From contig NC_013929.1 of assembly GCF_000091305.1 (NCBI RefSeq), positions 1,116,001 through 1,180,000 on the forward strand: a stretch of 64,000 nt of DNA, in the 5' to 3' direction. Under the pieces are notes generated by a model, which saw only the letters and a program-made list of their open reading frames with translations, ran no database searches and had not been told where the DNA came from. Each line of letters begins with the position of its first letter. Position 1 is the stretch's first letter. The DNA is from Streptomyces scabiei 87.22 (GTDB lineage Bacteria > Actinomycetota > Actinomycetes > Streptomycetales > Streptomycetaceae). Shown in pieces: positions 26,065 through 35,178 of the stretch. Position numbers and translations under genes: made by a program.

Positions 26065-26781
26065 ATGGATGAGTTCCTGCAGGGCATACCTCAGCCCGAC
26101 GACGTGGGGGAACTCGCGCTCAAGGCGGGTTTCGGCCCGGGCATCGCCCTCACGGCGTTCTTGGTCTTCGTCCTCGTGACCTCCTGGCTGGGCACCATCA
26201 GGTCGACCGTGGCGCTCGCCCGCGGACTGGGCGGGACGGCACGCGAGGCCCGGGTCCGGCTGGCCGAGATGTCCTCGACGCAGGTCGGGGTGGCCGTGGG
26301 CCTGTCGGCCCTGCTCGTCGTGGCCCTGTGCGGCTGGCTGCTCGGCGTGCTCGTCATCGGGAACCTGATCACCCTCGCGTACACGCACAACGGCCACCGC
26401 TTCCTGGAACTGGAGACACGGGACGCGATGTCTCTCGTCGACTGGCTGCAGTGGAACGCCTTCACCCAGGCCTACGTCGTCGCGGCGCTGGCCGTGCTGC
26501 TGGTCGCCGTCGTCCACCGAGGCCACCCCAACCTGCGCTTCCTGGCCTTCCTGATCGGCATACCGACGATGCCCTGGGGATTCTCGATCGCCGTGCTCTC
26601 GGTGCTCGAGGTGATCCTGGGCTTCTTCAGCTGGATGGGCACGGGGAACTACTCGGTCGGCGCGGAATTCACCTGGCACCTCGCCTTCACCGGGATCATC
26701 GCGGCCTACCTAGGTTCCTGCCTCGTCGCCCTCCGCGCCGGCAGCATCCTGGGCCGGCTGTGGATCACCGCGCCACGGTGA
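26065..26781 (+). CDS. Multi-pass membrane protein of unknown function
   Basis: 238 residues from the ATG at 26065 (GGGGGC nine bases upstream). About five hydrophobic segments: near residues 25-45 (FGPGIALTAFLVFVLVTSWL), 80-110 (VAVGLSALLVVALCGWLLGV), 135-155, 160-190 (FLIGIPTMPWGFSIAVLSVL) and 205-230. No enzyme motif or known family is recognised. It is transcribed away from the PBP-like lipoprotein and could share a regulatory region with it. Confidence 0.7.
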   Translation: MDEFLQGIPQPDDVGELALKAGFGPGIALTAFLVFVLVTSWLGTIRSTVALARGLGGTAREARVRLAEMSSTQVGVAVGLSALLVVALCGWLLGVLVIGNLITLAYTHNGHRFLELETRDAMSLVDWLQWNAFTQAYVVAALAVLLVAVVHRGHPNLRFLAFLIGIPTMPWGFSIAVLSVLEVILGFFSWMGTGNYSVGAEFTWHLAFTGIIAAYLGSCLVALRAGSILGRLWITAPR

Positions 26782-27029
26782 GGGCGCCACGGTGAGCACC
26801 GGAACCAGCCGTCTCAGCCACGGCATTGGTGAAGCAGAACCTGCGGACGCCTGGTCAACCGCGCCGCGATCCACGTGGCGCGGCCCCCTCCAGCTCCACC
26901 GGGTACGGCGCTCGCAGCTTGTCGACCACGGCCACTCGGCTCGGGCCGGATCAACAGGGATGTCGGCCAGGGACCTGATCACCGTTCAGGTGGGCCCGGA
27001 GTCGCAGCTACGAGCCACTGCCGCGATGG

Positions 27030-27821
27030 TCAGGCCTCGCCGACGGCCGCGAGGATCGTGCCGTTGTGGAAGCGGTGGTAGACGGGAGTACCTCCGGGCC
27101 AGCCGGGGTGACGGCCGAACGGAATCTCCGTCGGTCCGTCCGCCCTGCGCAGGTCGGCTACGAGCGCACGCTCGGGCAGCCGGGAGCCGATGTCCGCGAG
27201 CACGGCATCACCCGAGGCACGCGCTGCCTCGGCCGTGACAGGCATCGCGGTCACAGGCCCGGCCGCGCGCGCCAGGGCAGCCGGCGAATCCTCGGGGAAC
27301 TCGTCGTCGGCATCGGCGAAGTCCCCGGAGAACCAGTTGAGGAATGCCGTGGAGAAGCCGCCGAAGTGCTCCGCATCCTCCGAGGCGCGCTTCACCATCT
27401 CTGCCACGGTCACCAGCCAGTGCGCGAGTGACGGCGCGACCAGCTCGGCACCGTGGTCCTCCCAGAACTTGAACACCGGACCCCACGCGCCCGTCCCGGG
27501 ATCGATGTCCACGTAGTACGTCTCCGCGGCTGCGTTGGTGTGCACGACACGAAACGAGCCGGGCTTTCCGCACCGCCGGACGGCCCCGCCGTTGACGGCC
27601 CCGGAGCGGTACGCGGCCCCGAACTCGCCGTGGGGGCCCACCTGAAGCACTCCACTCCGGCGGCAGATCTCCCGGATCGGCTCGGGCACTGAGACCCCCC
27701 AGCCGTTCATCTCCTCATCCCCCACGCCTTCGCCCAGGCGTACGCTCTCCTCGGCGTCCGAGGCATCCCGCATGGCCTGTACCACTTCCCGCCACGCTGG
27801 TGTTTCGCCGCTCCATGTCAT
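27030..27821 (-). CDS. SMI1/KNR4 (SUKH) family protein
   Basis: 263 residues from the ATG at 27821. SUKH-type features: the N-terminal WREVVQAMRDAS helix, YYVDIDPGTGAWGPVFKFWE and the helix VAPSLAHWLVTVAEMVKRAS. In bacteria these domains often serve as immunity proteins against polymorphic toxins; in Streptomyces many are stand-alone with no toxin beside them, as here. No toxin gene is adjacent. Cytoplasmic by composition. Confidence 0.7.
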   Translation of the reverse strand: MTWSGETPAWREVVQAMRDASDAEESVRLGEGVGDEEMNGWGVSVPEPIREICRRSGVLQVGPHGEFGAAYRSGAVNGGAVRRCGKPGSFRVVHTNAAAETYYVDIDPGTGAWGPVFKFWEDHGAELVAPSLAHWLVTVAEMVKRASEDAEHFGGFSTAFLNWFSGDFADADDEFPEDSPAALARAAGPVTAMPVTAEAARASGDAVLADIGSRLPERALVADLRRADGPTEIPFGRHPGWPGGTPVYHRFHNGTILAAVGEA

Positions 27822-27898
27822 GCACGTACCTTCACATGCTGCGCTGACGCTCCGGGCGGCCGGTGGTCTCAGCGAGCAGCATCGCGGGCGTGGGCATC

Positions 27899-27923
27899 TC
27901 CACCCAGCCCGGGCCTGGGTGGA
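27899..27923 (-). terminator. Hairpin downstream of tRNA-Trp
   Basis: A 9-bp inverted repeat (TCCACCCAG, loop of 7, complementary arm) begins 33 bp past the 3' end of the tRNA on the minus strand. No T-run follows. Confidence 0.6.
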
Positions 27924-27955
27924 CTCCAGTCGCCACGAGGAGCATGAGATCTGGG

Positions 27956-28029
27956 CAGGGGCGGCAGGAGTCGAACCTGCGGCATCCGGCTTTGGAGGCC
28001 GGCGCTCTGGCCATCTGAGCTACACCCCT
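27956..28029 (-). tRNA. tRNA-Trp (CCA anticodon)
   Basis: The 74-nt minus-strand sequence folds as a cloverleaf: acceptor AGGGGTG with CGCCCCT (one G-T pair), D arm GCTC...GAGC, anticodon stem CCGGC/GCCGG with loop CTCCAAA giving CCA, a five-base variable loop, T arm GCAGG TTCGACT CCTGC and discriminator G. The 3' CCA is not encoded. No integrase or direct repeat of its 3' end is seen nearby. Confidence 0.92.
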
Positions 28030-28372
28030 TTGACGGGGGAAAGCTTGACATGGCCGCAGGGCCATCACCAACGATTTCTGTCGCTTCAGATTCCTGCGTG
28101 TCCCGCAGGTCAGCGAGACTCCCGTGGCGGTGGCTGTCGCAGTACCCGCGCGTACCGATCGACGACGAGCCCCACTGCCGGTAGCGGAGGGAAGGACCCG
28201 GGCGCCCAGCGTGCCTGAGTCGTGCCTTTGCCACTCCGCTCCCGCACAGCTTGAGTATCCGCGAAACTACGTCAACCGCAGCCCCGTGTACGACTCAACC
28301 CACACCCGTTCAGCGCCCGACACCCCAGCGATGCACAGGTAATGCCCAGTTCACGGCCTTGTGCCACACGCC
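28030..28372. other. Intergenic stretch upstream of tRNA-Trp
   Basis: 343 bp without a supported gene. It must hold the tRNA promoter; I see no clear -35/-10 pair. It also forms the downstream flank of the GH127 gene, with no strong hairpin. Confidence 0.4.
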
Positions 28373-30676
28373 TCAGTTCAGCACGATGCGCCAGCGGTTG
28401 TCGGCGGTGCCGTCGTCCGCGTCCTGGACCGCGAACGCGCCGACCGCGGTGGAGTTGCCCGCGATGGCGAGCAGCCTGCCGCTGTTCACGTTGCGGATCT
28501 TGTAGGTCCCGTCTCCCTGGCCGAGCAGCGTCCACTTGTGGTCGGCGGTGCCGTTGTCCGACCACTGGAGGACGGTCGCGCCGTCTGCCGTGTCCATGTT
28601 CAGGACGCCGAGCACCTTGCCGCTGTGGGCGTTTCGGAACCGGATCGCGCTTCCATCAGTGACCATTTCCCAGTTGTGGTCGGCGGTGCCGTTGTCCGTC
28701 CATTGCAGAGCGCGGCCGCCGTTGGACGTGGACATGTTCTGAATGCCCAGCAGGAGACCGCTGCTCGCGTTGACGAGACGGACGGTGTTGCCGGTGGTGT
28801 TCCAGTAGACGGTGTAGTTGAAGCCGTGCGCGTCGTAGAACGGGCCCAGGTTGACGGTGGAGCCGCTGGAGGTTGCGGTGAAGGCGAGTGAACTGCTGCT
28901 GGTCCGTTTGATCGAGGATGTGGTCAGCGCAGGGAGGGAGCTGAGCGTGGAGTCACCGTAGTTGCCGGACAGGACCACCGGGCCGTAGGTGATCGCGGCG
29001 ACGTTCGCGTTGTCATTGGCCGGTCGGATGCCGATCCGCATGGGCAGGCGGACGGTGACCGTGTCGCCGGAGGTCCACGAGCGGTTCAGGGTGGCGTAAC
29101 TGCCGGGCGTGGTGGTGATGTTCTGCGCGACGCCGTTGACGCTGACGGCGGCCCCGGTGGTCCAGCCCGGTATACGGATGCGCATCGCCCACGTTCCGCT
29201 GACGCTGCCGGTGACCTGCAAGGTCGTGGTGTCGCTGGTCGGGTATGTCGTGGTCTGGGTGACCGTGATGCCGCGCTCCGTCCAGGTGAGCACCGAGGGC
29301 ACGAACATGTTCACGGTCAGCGTGGTGTCATTGTGGAAGTAGATGGAGTCCATCAGCCTGGTGTGCATCTCCAGGCCCGTTCCCTGGCAGCACCAGAAGC
29401 TGCCGTAGTCGGTGCTCCAGGTGCCGCCGCCCAACGCCGGGCCGACACCGCGCCGGCCTCCCGGCTTGAGGGGGGTGAAGTAGGTGACGTGGCCGTGGTC
29501 GTCGGCCGGGTTCTGCTGGCCGATCATCTGGTTCAGCCACGCCCGCTCGTAGTAGTCGAACAGCTCCACGCGGTCGGGGTCGAGCGTGTACAGCTCCCGG
29601 GTGAGTGTCAGCATGTTGACGGTGTTGCAGCTTTCGCAGGTGTCGTTGTTCAGGAAGCCGGCGATGGCGTTCGGGGCGCGGAAATGCTCCGCCTGGCTGT
29701 TGCCGCCGATGGCGTAGGTGTGCGCGGCGACGGTGATGTTCCAGGCGTTGGTGGCGATGTCCCGGTAGCGGGTGGTGCCGGTGGCCTTGTACTCCCGGGC
29801 GGCCCCGATCCACTTGGGTACCTGGGTGTTGGCGTGCAGCCCGTTGAGCTTGTCCTGGTTGGCCGCCAGCGGGTCGAAGACCGCGGCGTGGTCGAACCTC
29901 TGGGCGACGGTGAGCCATCGCGCGTCGCCGGTCTGCTGGTAGAGATCGGTCAGCACGGTGTTCATGCCGCCGAACTCGATGCGCAGCATGGTCTGCATCT
30001 GCTGGCCGGTCAGCCGGCCGGTACGCCAGTCGACCCATCCGGCCAGGGCGAGGAGCACGTCCCGGGCTTGTGTGCTGCCGATGAGGCGCCATACGTCCAG
30101 CAGGCCGGTGAGGGTCTTGTGGATCGTGTAGTACAGCACCTCGCCACTGGTTCCCTGCTCGAGAGCAGTGAAGTTGGACTCGGGGTAGCCGGAGAGGTAC
30201 CCGGTGTTGAAACCGGCAGCGCTGTTGTTGGCCTGGCACTTGGCCAGTTCCGCGACCATGCGGGTCGCCTTGTCCCGGCAGGTGGTGTCCCCGGTCACCG
30301 CGTACAACTGCGCCCACGCCGTGAGGAAGTGCCCCTGGATGTGGGTGCGGAAGCCGAAGTTCGGCGCGTCCCAGCCGCCGTTGGGGGTCGCACCGTTGGT
30401 GGACAGCTTGTGGGTGGCGCGGAAGTTGTACAGCAGCCGGTCGACATCGATGAACCGCAGGTAGTTCTGGGTGCGGTTCTGGTTGTCCAGCCACCGGCTC
30501 GCGGTGAGCCGGACCTGGCCGAGTTCGAAGGGGTGCGCCAGGACCCCGATGTCGGTCCTCGCGGGGGCGATGGCCGCTTGGGCGGAAGACGCACCGACGA
30601 GGGATCCGGTGGCAGAGGCGGCCACGGTGGCCCCGGCCAGTTGCAGAAGACGACGCCTGCTGACGGAGGGAGACAT
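28373..30676 (-). CDS. Secreted GH127 beta-L-arabinofuranosidase-like enzyme with C-terminal ricin-type lectin domain
   Basis: 767 residues from the ATG at 30676 (GGAGGGAGAC upstream). The N-terminus has a Tat signal (SRRRLLQLAGATVAA). The (alpha/alpha)6 GH127 domain covers about residues 40-600. The zinc/catalytic set of HypBA1-type enzymes is present: Glu-x-Cys in DTCESCNTVNML near residue 345 and the Cys-Cys pair in SFWCCQGTGLEMH near 428. The last ~140 residues are a RICIN/CBM13 beta-trefoil with repeated NxxSGxxLGxxN and ADHxW motifs. It would release arabinofuranose from plant arabinans or glycoproteins outside the cell. It is divergent from the GH43-GH54-GH43 genes, which fits a shared arabinan-degradation role. 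Confidence 0.9.
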   Translation of the reverse strand: MSPSVSRRRLLQLAGATVAASATGSLVGASSAQAAIAPARTDIGVLAHPFELGQVRLTASRWLDNQNRTQNYLRFIDVDRLLYNFRATHKLSTNGATPNGGWDAPNFGFRTHIQGHFLTAWAQLYAVTGDTTCRDKATRMVAELAKCQANNSAAGFNTGYLSGYPESNFTALEQGTSGEVLYYTIHKTLTGLLDVWRLIGSTQARDVLLALAGWVDWRTGRLTGQQMQTMLRIEFGGMNTVLTDLYQQTGDARWLTVAQRFDHAAVFDPLAANQDKLNGLHANTQVPKWIGAAREYKATGTTRYRDIATNAWNITVAAHTYAIGGNSQAEHFRAPNAIAGFLNNDTCESCNTVNMLTLTRELYTLDPDRVELFDYYERAWLNQMIGQQNPADDHGHVTYFTPLKPGGRRGVGPALGGGTWSTDYGSFWCCQGTGLEMHTRLMDSIYFHNDTTLTVNMFVPSVLTWTERGITVTQTTTYPTSDTTTLQVTGSVSGTWAMRIRIPGWTTGAAVSVNGVAQNITTTPGSYATLNRSWTSGDTVTVRLPMRIGIRPANDNANVAAITYGPVVLSGNYGDSTLSSLPALTTSSIKRTSSSSLAFTATSSGSTVNLGPFYDAHGFNYTVYWNTTGNTVRLVNASSGLLLGIQNMSTSNGGRALQWTDNGTADHNWEMVTDGSAIRFRNAHSGKVLGVLNMDTADGATVLQWSDNGTADHKWTLLGQGDGTYKIRNVNSGRLLAIAGNSTAVGAFAVQDADDGTADNRWRIVLN

Positions 30677-30849
30677 GGTGAGCCTTTCGATACGGCAGAG
30701 CGGCTGCTTGGACTTTGTGATGTGCCGGCTCACACGTCCGACGGTCGGGCGTGGCGCGTCACGGGCTGGTGTGCTGCCGACGCGGCGCTCTACGGCAGAC
30801 CGGGGGCCGAGGGTCGAGGGTCGACGATATTTCCTCGTGGTTCGATTTT

Positions 30850-31221
30850 TCAGACGTCGTCCGAAATATGGAACACAGGTCTTCGCTGACACATTGGATG
30901 GATTAACGGGTAGGGACGTTGCTGGTGTCCAGCCCGTGAACACACAATTCTCACCGGCTGTCGGGTCATCCCGTAGCTCTGCGGCCACGTGCTGCCGGGG
31001 CGCACTTCCATGCCTCGGTACACGATGACCTGCGGACGAGCCGTGCAGCCGCTCTGCGCATGCAGCTTGGCGGCCGACTTCGCGTACCCGGCGGAGCAGG
31101 GCGCGCCGCAGGTCTTCACCTTGGCGGCCACCGAGGAGGTGCCGACGCCGACGAGACCGACGGCCGCGGCGCCCGCGGCCCTGAGCATGGTGCGCCGACC
31201 GATCTGCTCTGTTGCGTGCAT
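30850..31221 (-). CDS. Possible small Tat-exported protein
   Basis: A 123-residue frame from the ATG at 31221 begins with a Tat-like leader (TEQIGRRTMLRAAGAAAVGL, then GTSSVAAK). The short mature part has several cysteines (KTCGAPCSAGYAKSA, QSGCTARP). There is no good ribosome site, and the C-terminal half has less protein-like composition, so the gene may be truncated or frameshifted. No family recognised. It lies upstream of the GH127 gene in the same orientation. Confidence 0.35.
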   Translation of the reverse strand: MHATEQIGRRTMLRAAGAAAVGLVGVGTSSVAAKVKTCGAPCSAGYAKSAAKLHAQSGCTARPQVIVYRGMEVRPGSTWPQSYGMTRQPVRIVCSRAGHQQRPYPLIHPMCQRRPVFHISDDV

Positions 31222-31954
31222 GTACAGGAGACGGGGGGACGGCGGGGCAATAACAGAAACTGGGCGGGCATTGTGCTGGTGATTGCCCGACGGGGTTGAG
31301 CGCTGCGTTGTGGCTGGTGATCGAGGGCGGTACCGGCTGCCGGCGCGGTGTGCCGGGGGTTGTGCGGGCGGGGGATGTTGCTGGATGCGTGGGAGCGGAG
31401 GCGGCACTCGCAGCCTCCTTGAGCCACCGCGGCCTCCCCGGCTCCGTCCTCGGCCGGCGTTCCCGGTGGTTGCGCTGGGCGTCGACCAGGGAGAGCGTGC
31501 TCACGCCGCCGGCCATGATCGTCGCCCATCCGTACGTTCGATGGACCGAATGTGTCGGATGTATTGACGCGCGCTCTTTTCCGGATCTAGCCTCTGCCCG
31601 ATTTCACGAACAGCGTTCGATATGTCGTCCAACGCCGGATCGGACAGTGAATCGGCTATGCAGGCTTCCGACCGAAGCGCCGCCCACCCGACACGCCTAC
31701 ACGGGCGCTGACAAGCACCGACACCCGGCCCGTGCCGCAACCCCGCCCCACCTGGGTAGACGCACATGCTCGTGCATCCTGACCCGCCGTCACCACGGCG
31801 TCCTGGGCGAAGCGGGAAAGCACCGTCATTCGGATCCGCCCCTTGCGGCTCGCGCGGCAGCCGGGCTTTGCCCCGCCCGTTCCAAGGCCCAGTTCCCCCG
31901 CCACCCCGCTCCCCCTCCGCCCGGCGATGGCACCCGCACCCGACAGGAGATCCC
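31222..31954. other. Long regulatory gap before the arabinan genes
   Basis: 733 bp with no supported gene. It contains a plausible promoter (31564-31593) and two GTTCGAT motifs (31535 and 31616) that recur near 30840 on the other side of the small leftward frame. These could be operator half-sites for a shared regulator. Confidence 0.4.
31564..31593 (+). promoter_or_regulatory. Candidate vegetative promoter for the GH43 gene
   Basis: TTGACG at 31564-31569 and TAGCCT at 31588-31593, spaced by 18 bases, face the GH43 gene and leave a leader of about 355 bases. The match to the HrdB consensus is moderate. Confidence 0.35.
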
Positions 31955-33382
31955 ATGTCTGCGCTCCGCGCCCGGCTGACGGTGATATTGCTCGCCGTCT
32001 GCCTCCTCTTCACAGGGCAAGCCCTGACCACACCCCAACGGGCGGCCGCCGCCGACCCCGGCTATCTGATGGTGCACTTCACCGGCGACTCCGCGACCGG
32101 TCAGATGCTGTACCTCGCGCACAGCACGGACGGCATGCACTGGAACGACCTCAACGGCGGAGCGCCGATCCTCAACTCCAAGATCGGCACGAAGGGGGTG
32201 CGCGACCCCGCACTGGTGCGCTCACCCGACGGCAGCAAGTACTGGATCATCGCGACCGACCTGTGCATCCGCTGCGGCTCGACGTACACCAACGGCAGCC
32301 CCAACTTCGTGGTGTGGGAGTCGACCGACCTGGTGACCTGGTCGAAGCCGTGGCTGCTCGGCGCCGCCGGACTGGTCCCCGGCGGAAAGAATGCGTGGGC
32401 GCCGGAGGCGATCTGGAACCCCGAGACCAACGACTACGTCCTGTACTGGGCGACGAACGCCACGGTCAACGGCATCTTCAAGTACCGCATCTACTCCGCC
32501 CGCACCAAGGACTTCCGCACCATCACCACCCCGCAGATCTGGATCGACCCTCCCGGCAGCACCCCGGTCGTCGACACCCAGATGACCGAGGTGCCCGGCG
32601 GCACCGGCCCCTACCGCTACCTGCGCGCCTCCGGTGACGGCCAGAACAACATCGAGGGCAGCAACTCGATCCTGGGGACGTGGACCAACCTCGGCAACCT
32701 CTCCAGCATCGGCCTCACCGGCAACGTGGTGGAAGGCCCGGTCTGGATGAAGTTCAGGGACCGCGACGAGTGGGCCCTCTACATCGACCACAACAACGCG
32801 CAGGGCGTACGCGAGTACCGGCCGATCCTGACGACCAACCCGTTCGACGTCAGCACCTACCGGCTGCAACCGACGACCAGCTACGACATGGGCGGCACCC
32901 CCAAGCGCCACGGCGCGATCATGACCCTCACGGCCGCCGAGGAGAGCCGCGTGCTCTCCCGCTGGCCCAACACCCCGGCCCAGCGGCTCCAGTCGTACAA
33001 CTTCCAGGACCGGTACGTGCGCCAGACCGACTTCGACGTGCGCATCGACCCGAACGTCACCCCCGTCGAGGACTCCCAGTTCCGGATCAGGCCCGGCCTG
33101 GCAGGCACCGGCACCGTCTCCTTCGAGTCGGTGGCCCACCCCGGCTACTTCCTGCGCCACGCCAACTACGACGTCCAGCTCGTCCTCAACGACGGCAGCA
33201 GCCAGTTCGCCGCGGACGCCACCTTCCGCAAGGCCGCAGGCCTCGCCGACTCCACCTGGTCGTCGTTCCAGTCGTACAACTTCCCCGACCGCTACATCCG
33301 CCACTACGCCTACCAGCTGCGCCTCGACCCGATCACCACCACGACAGCCCGCGGTGACGCCACCTTCCGTGTGACGAACTGA
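31955..33382 (+). CDS. Secreted GH43 glycosidase with CBM42 (AbfB) module
   Basis: 475 residues from the ATG at 31955 (AGGAG five bases upstream). Sec signal RLTVILLAVCLLFTGQA, cleavage near RAAAA. The five-bladed propeller domain covers about residues 35-325 with GH43 acidic motifs: Asp in GVRDPALVRS, the WAPEAIWNPE turn and Glu in VVEGPVWMKF. The C-terminal ~140 residues are an AbfB/CBM42 beta-trefoil (QSYNFQDRYVRQTDFDVRID, HPGYFLRHANYDVQL, QSYNFPDRYIRHYAYQLRL) that binds arabinofuranose side chains. Likely an alpha-L-arabinofuranosidase or arabinan-active enzyme. First of three same-strand arabinan genes; a strong hairpin follows. Confidence 0.9.
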   Translation: MSALRARLTVILLAVCLLFTGQALTTPQRAAAADPGYLMVHFTGDSATGQMLYLAHSTDGMHWNDLNGGAPILNSKIGTKGVRDPALVRSPDGSKYWIIATDLCIRCGSTYTNGSPNFVVWESTDLVTWSKPWLLGAAGLVPGGKNAWAPEAIWNPETNDYVLYWATNATVNGIFKYRIYSARTKDFRTITTPQIWIDPPGSTPVVDTQMTEVPGGTGPYRYLRASGDGQNNIEGSNSILGTWTNLGNLSSIGLTGNVVEGPVWMKFRDRDEWALYIDHNNAQGVREYRPILTTNPFDVSTYRLQPTTSYDMGGTPKRHGAIMTLTAAEESRVLSRWPNTPAQRLQSYNFQDRYVRQTDFDVRIDPNVTPVEDSQFRIRPGLAGTGTVSFESVAHPGYFLRHANYDVQLVLNDGSSQFAADATFRKAAGLADSTWSSFQSYNFPDRYIRHYAYQLRLDPITTTTARGDATFRVTN

Positions 33383-33396
33383 CCCGCGTCGCCAGG

Positions 33397-33428
33397 GGTG
33401 CCGGCGCCTCCGGATCGGCGCCGGCACC
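33397..33428 (+). terminator. Strong hairpin between GH43 and GH54 genes
   Basis: A perfect 12-bp inverted repeat (GGTGCCGGCGCC, loop of 8, complementary arm) starts 15 bp past the GH43 stop. It could be a full terminator, an attenuator, or a processing or stabilising hairpin. Confidence 0.7.
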
Positions 33429-33520
33429 GACGCGTCACCGCAACCCCCCCACATCCGCACGGCCGAACAGCAGGGAAACGTCCGCTCACCCTCACACCCC
33501 GCCTGGTGAAGGAGTCCTTC

Positions 33521-35089
33521 ATGATCAAGCCACTGTGGATACGCGGTGTCAGACACGCGCTGCTCGCGGCCGGTGCCACCGTCGCGCTCGCCGCCGGTCT
33601 GCTCACCGCCACGGCCACCACCTCGCAGGCCGCCACCCAGGGGCCGTGCGACATCTACGCCGCGGGCGGCACCCCCTGCGTGGCCGCGCACAGCACCACC
33701 CGCGCCCTGTACGGGGCGTACAACGGCCCGTTGTACCAGGTCAAGCGCGCCTCCGACAGCGCGACCAAGGACATCGGCCCGCTGGCCGCCGGAGGTGTCT
33801 CCGACGCCGCGCAGCAGGACTCCTTCTGCGCGAACACCAGCTGTGTCATCACCGTCATCTACGACCAGTCGCCCAAGCACAACGACCTCACCCAGGCGCT
33901 GAAGGGCCACTGGCCCGGTCCGGCGGAGAACGGGAACGACAACCTGGCCAACGCCTTCGAGGCCCCGGTCACCGTCGGCGGCCACAAGGCGTACGGCGTC
34001 TACGTCGCCCCCGGCACCGGCTACCGCAACAACAACACCAACGGCATCGCCACCGGCGACCAACCCGAGGGCATGTACGCCATCTTCGACGGCACGCACT
34101 ACAACGCCGGCTGCTGCTTCGACTACGGCAACGCCGAGACGACCGGCAACGACGACGGCAACGGCACCATGGAGGCCATCTACTTCGGCAACAGCACGGG
34201 CTGGGGCTCCGGCAGCGGCACCGGCCCCTGGATCATGGCCGACCTGGAGAACGGCCTGTTCTCCGGCGTCAACCGTGGAGTGAACTCGGGCGACCCGACC
34301 ATCAACCACCGGTTCACCACCGCCATCATCAAGGGCGAGCCGAACCACTGGGCCATCCGCGGCGGCAACGCCCAGTCGGGCGGCCTGTCCACCTTCTACA
34401 ACGGCATACGCCCCACCGCCGGCGGCTACAACCCGATGAAGAAGCAGGGCGCGATCATCCTCGGCATCGGCGGCGACAACAGCAACACCGGCCAAGGCAC
34501 CTTCTACGAGGGCGTCATGACCGCGGGCTACCCCTCGGACGCCACCGAGAACGCCGTCCAGGCCAACATCACCGCCGCCGGCTACAACAGCGGCTCGACC
34601 GGCACCGGAACCCTCACCCCCGGCTCGCGGGTCTCCCTGCAGGCCACCACCTCGCCCTGCTGCACCACGCACTACCTGCGGCACAACACGGGCGACACCA
34701 AGGTCGTCATCTCCAGCGTCAACTCCGCCAGCCCGGCCACCGACAAGGCCAACGCCACCTGGATCGTCCGGGCCGGACTGGCCAACACCTCCTGCCTGTC
34801 CTTCGAGTCCGCCGACAAGCCCGGCCAGTTCCTGCGTCACTCCAACTACCAGCTGTACCTGAACACCGACGGCGGCGGCAGCTCGTTCGCGAAGGACGCC
34901 ACCTTCTGTCCCACCGCAGGCAACAGCGGGGTCGGCACCTCCTTCCAGTCGGTCAACTTCCCGACCAAGTACCTCCGCCACTACAACTACACGGCCTACA
35001 TCGCCGCCAACGGCGGCACCAACACCTGGGACAACACGAAGTCGTGGGCCCAGGACACCAGCTGGCTCACCGCCGCTCCCTGGAGCTGA
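33521..35089 (+). CDS. Secreted GH54 alpha-L-arabinofuranosidase with CBM42 module
   Basis: 522 residues from the ATG at 33521 (GAAGGAG six bases upstream). Signal: ALLAAGATVALAAGLL, cleavage near SQAAT. The catalytic domain (about 40-370) matches fungal and Streptomyces AbfB: GPCDIYAAGGTPCVAAHSTT, QDSFC...SCVITVIYDQS, the nucleophile Glu in NGTMEAIYFGNS and the acid Asp in ILGIGGDNSN, corresponding to E221 and D297 of the Aspergillus enzyme. Conserved cysteines, including the CC pair in AGCCFDYG, support disulfides. The CBM42 domain follows (about 385-522; TTHYLRHN, QFLRHSNYQLYL, KYLRHYNYTAYI). It removes arabinofuranosyl side chains from arabinan and arabinoxylan. Confidence 0.92.
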   Translation: MIKPLWIRGVRHALLAAGATVALAAGLLTATATTSQAATQGPCDIYAAGGTPCVAAHSTTRALYGAYNGPLYQVKRASDSATKDIGPLAAGGVSDAAQQDSFCANTSCVITVIYDQSPKHNDLTQALKGHWPGPAENGNDNLANAFEAPVTVGGHKAYGVYVAPGTGYRNNNTNGIATGDQPEGMYAIFDGTHYNAGCCFDYGNAETTGNDDGNGTMEAIYFGNSTGWGSGSGTGPWIMADLENGLFSGVNRGVNSGDPTINHRFTTAIIKGEPNHWAIRGGNAQSGGLSTFYNGIRPTAGGYNPMKKQGAIILGIGGDNSNTGQGTFYEGVMTAGYPSDATENAVQANITAAGYNSGSTGTGTLTPGSRVSLQATTSPCCTTHYLRHNTGDTKVVISSVNSASPATDKANATWIVRAGLANTSCLSFESADKPGQFLRHSNYQLYLNTDGGGSSFAKDATFCPTAGNSGVGTSFQSVNFPTKYLRHYNYTAYIAANGGTNTWDNTKSWAQDTSWLTAAPWS

Positions 35090-35102
35090 CGAGGGACAGA
35101 AC

Positions 35103-35135
35103 CCGTGGGCGGCTCCGGGCCGGGGCCGCCCACGG
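35103..35135 (+). terminator. Strong hairpin between GH54 and second GH43 gene
   Basis: An 11-bp inverted repeat (CCGTGGGCGGC, loop of 11, complementary arm) starts 14 bp past the GH54 stop. Confidence 0.7.
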
Positions 35136-35178
35136 TTGTGGATCCGCCCGCACGTTCCCCACGCCCTGGAGGCACCAG

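Noticed and set aside
25921..26679. Upstream extension of the PBP-like gene to a 710-residue protein
   Set aside because: The added part is antisense to a membrane protein gene, and the lipobox signal marks 25920 as the start.
27956..28029. tRNA-Trp as an integration site for an element
   Set aside because: No integrase or excisionase nearby and no repeat of the 3' end found in the window.
30677..31516. Upstream extension of the GH127 gene to over 1000 residues
   Set aside because: The Tat signal and ribosome site at 30676 define the start; the extra part is arginine-rich shadow sequence.
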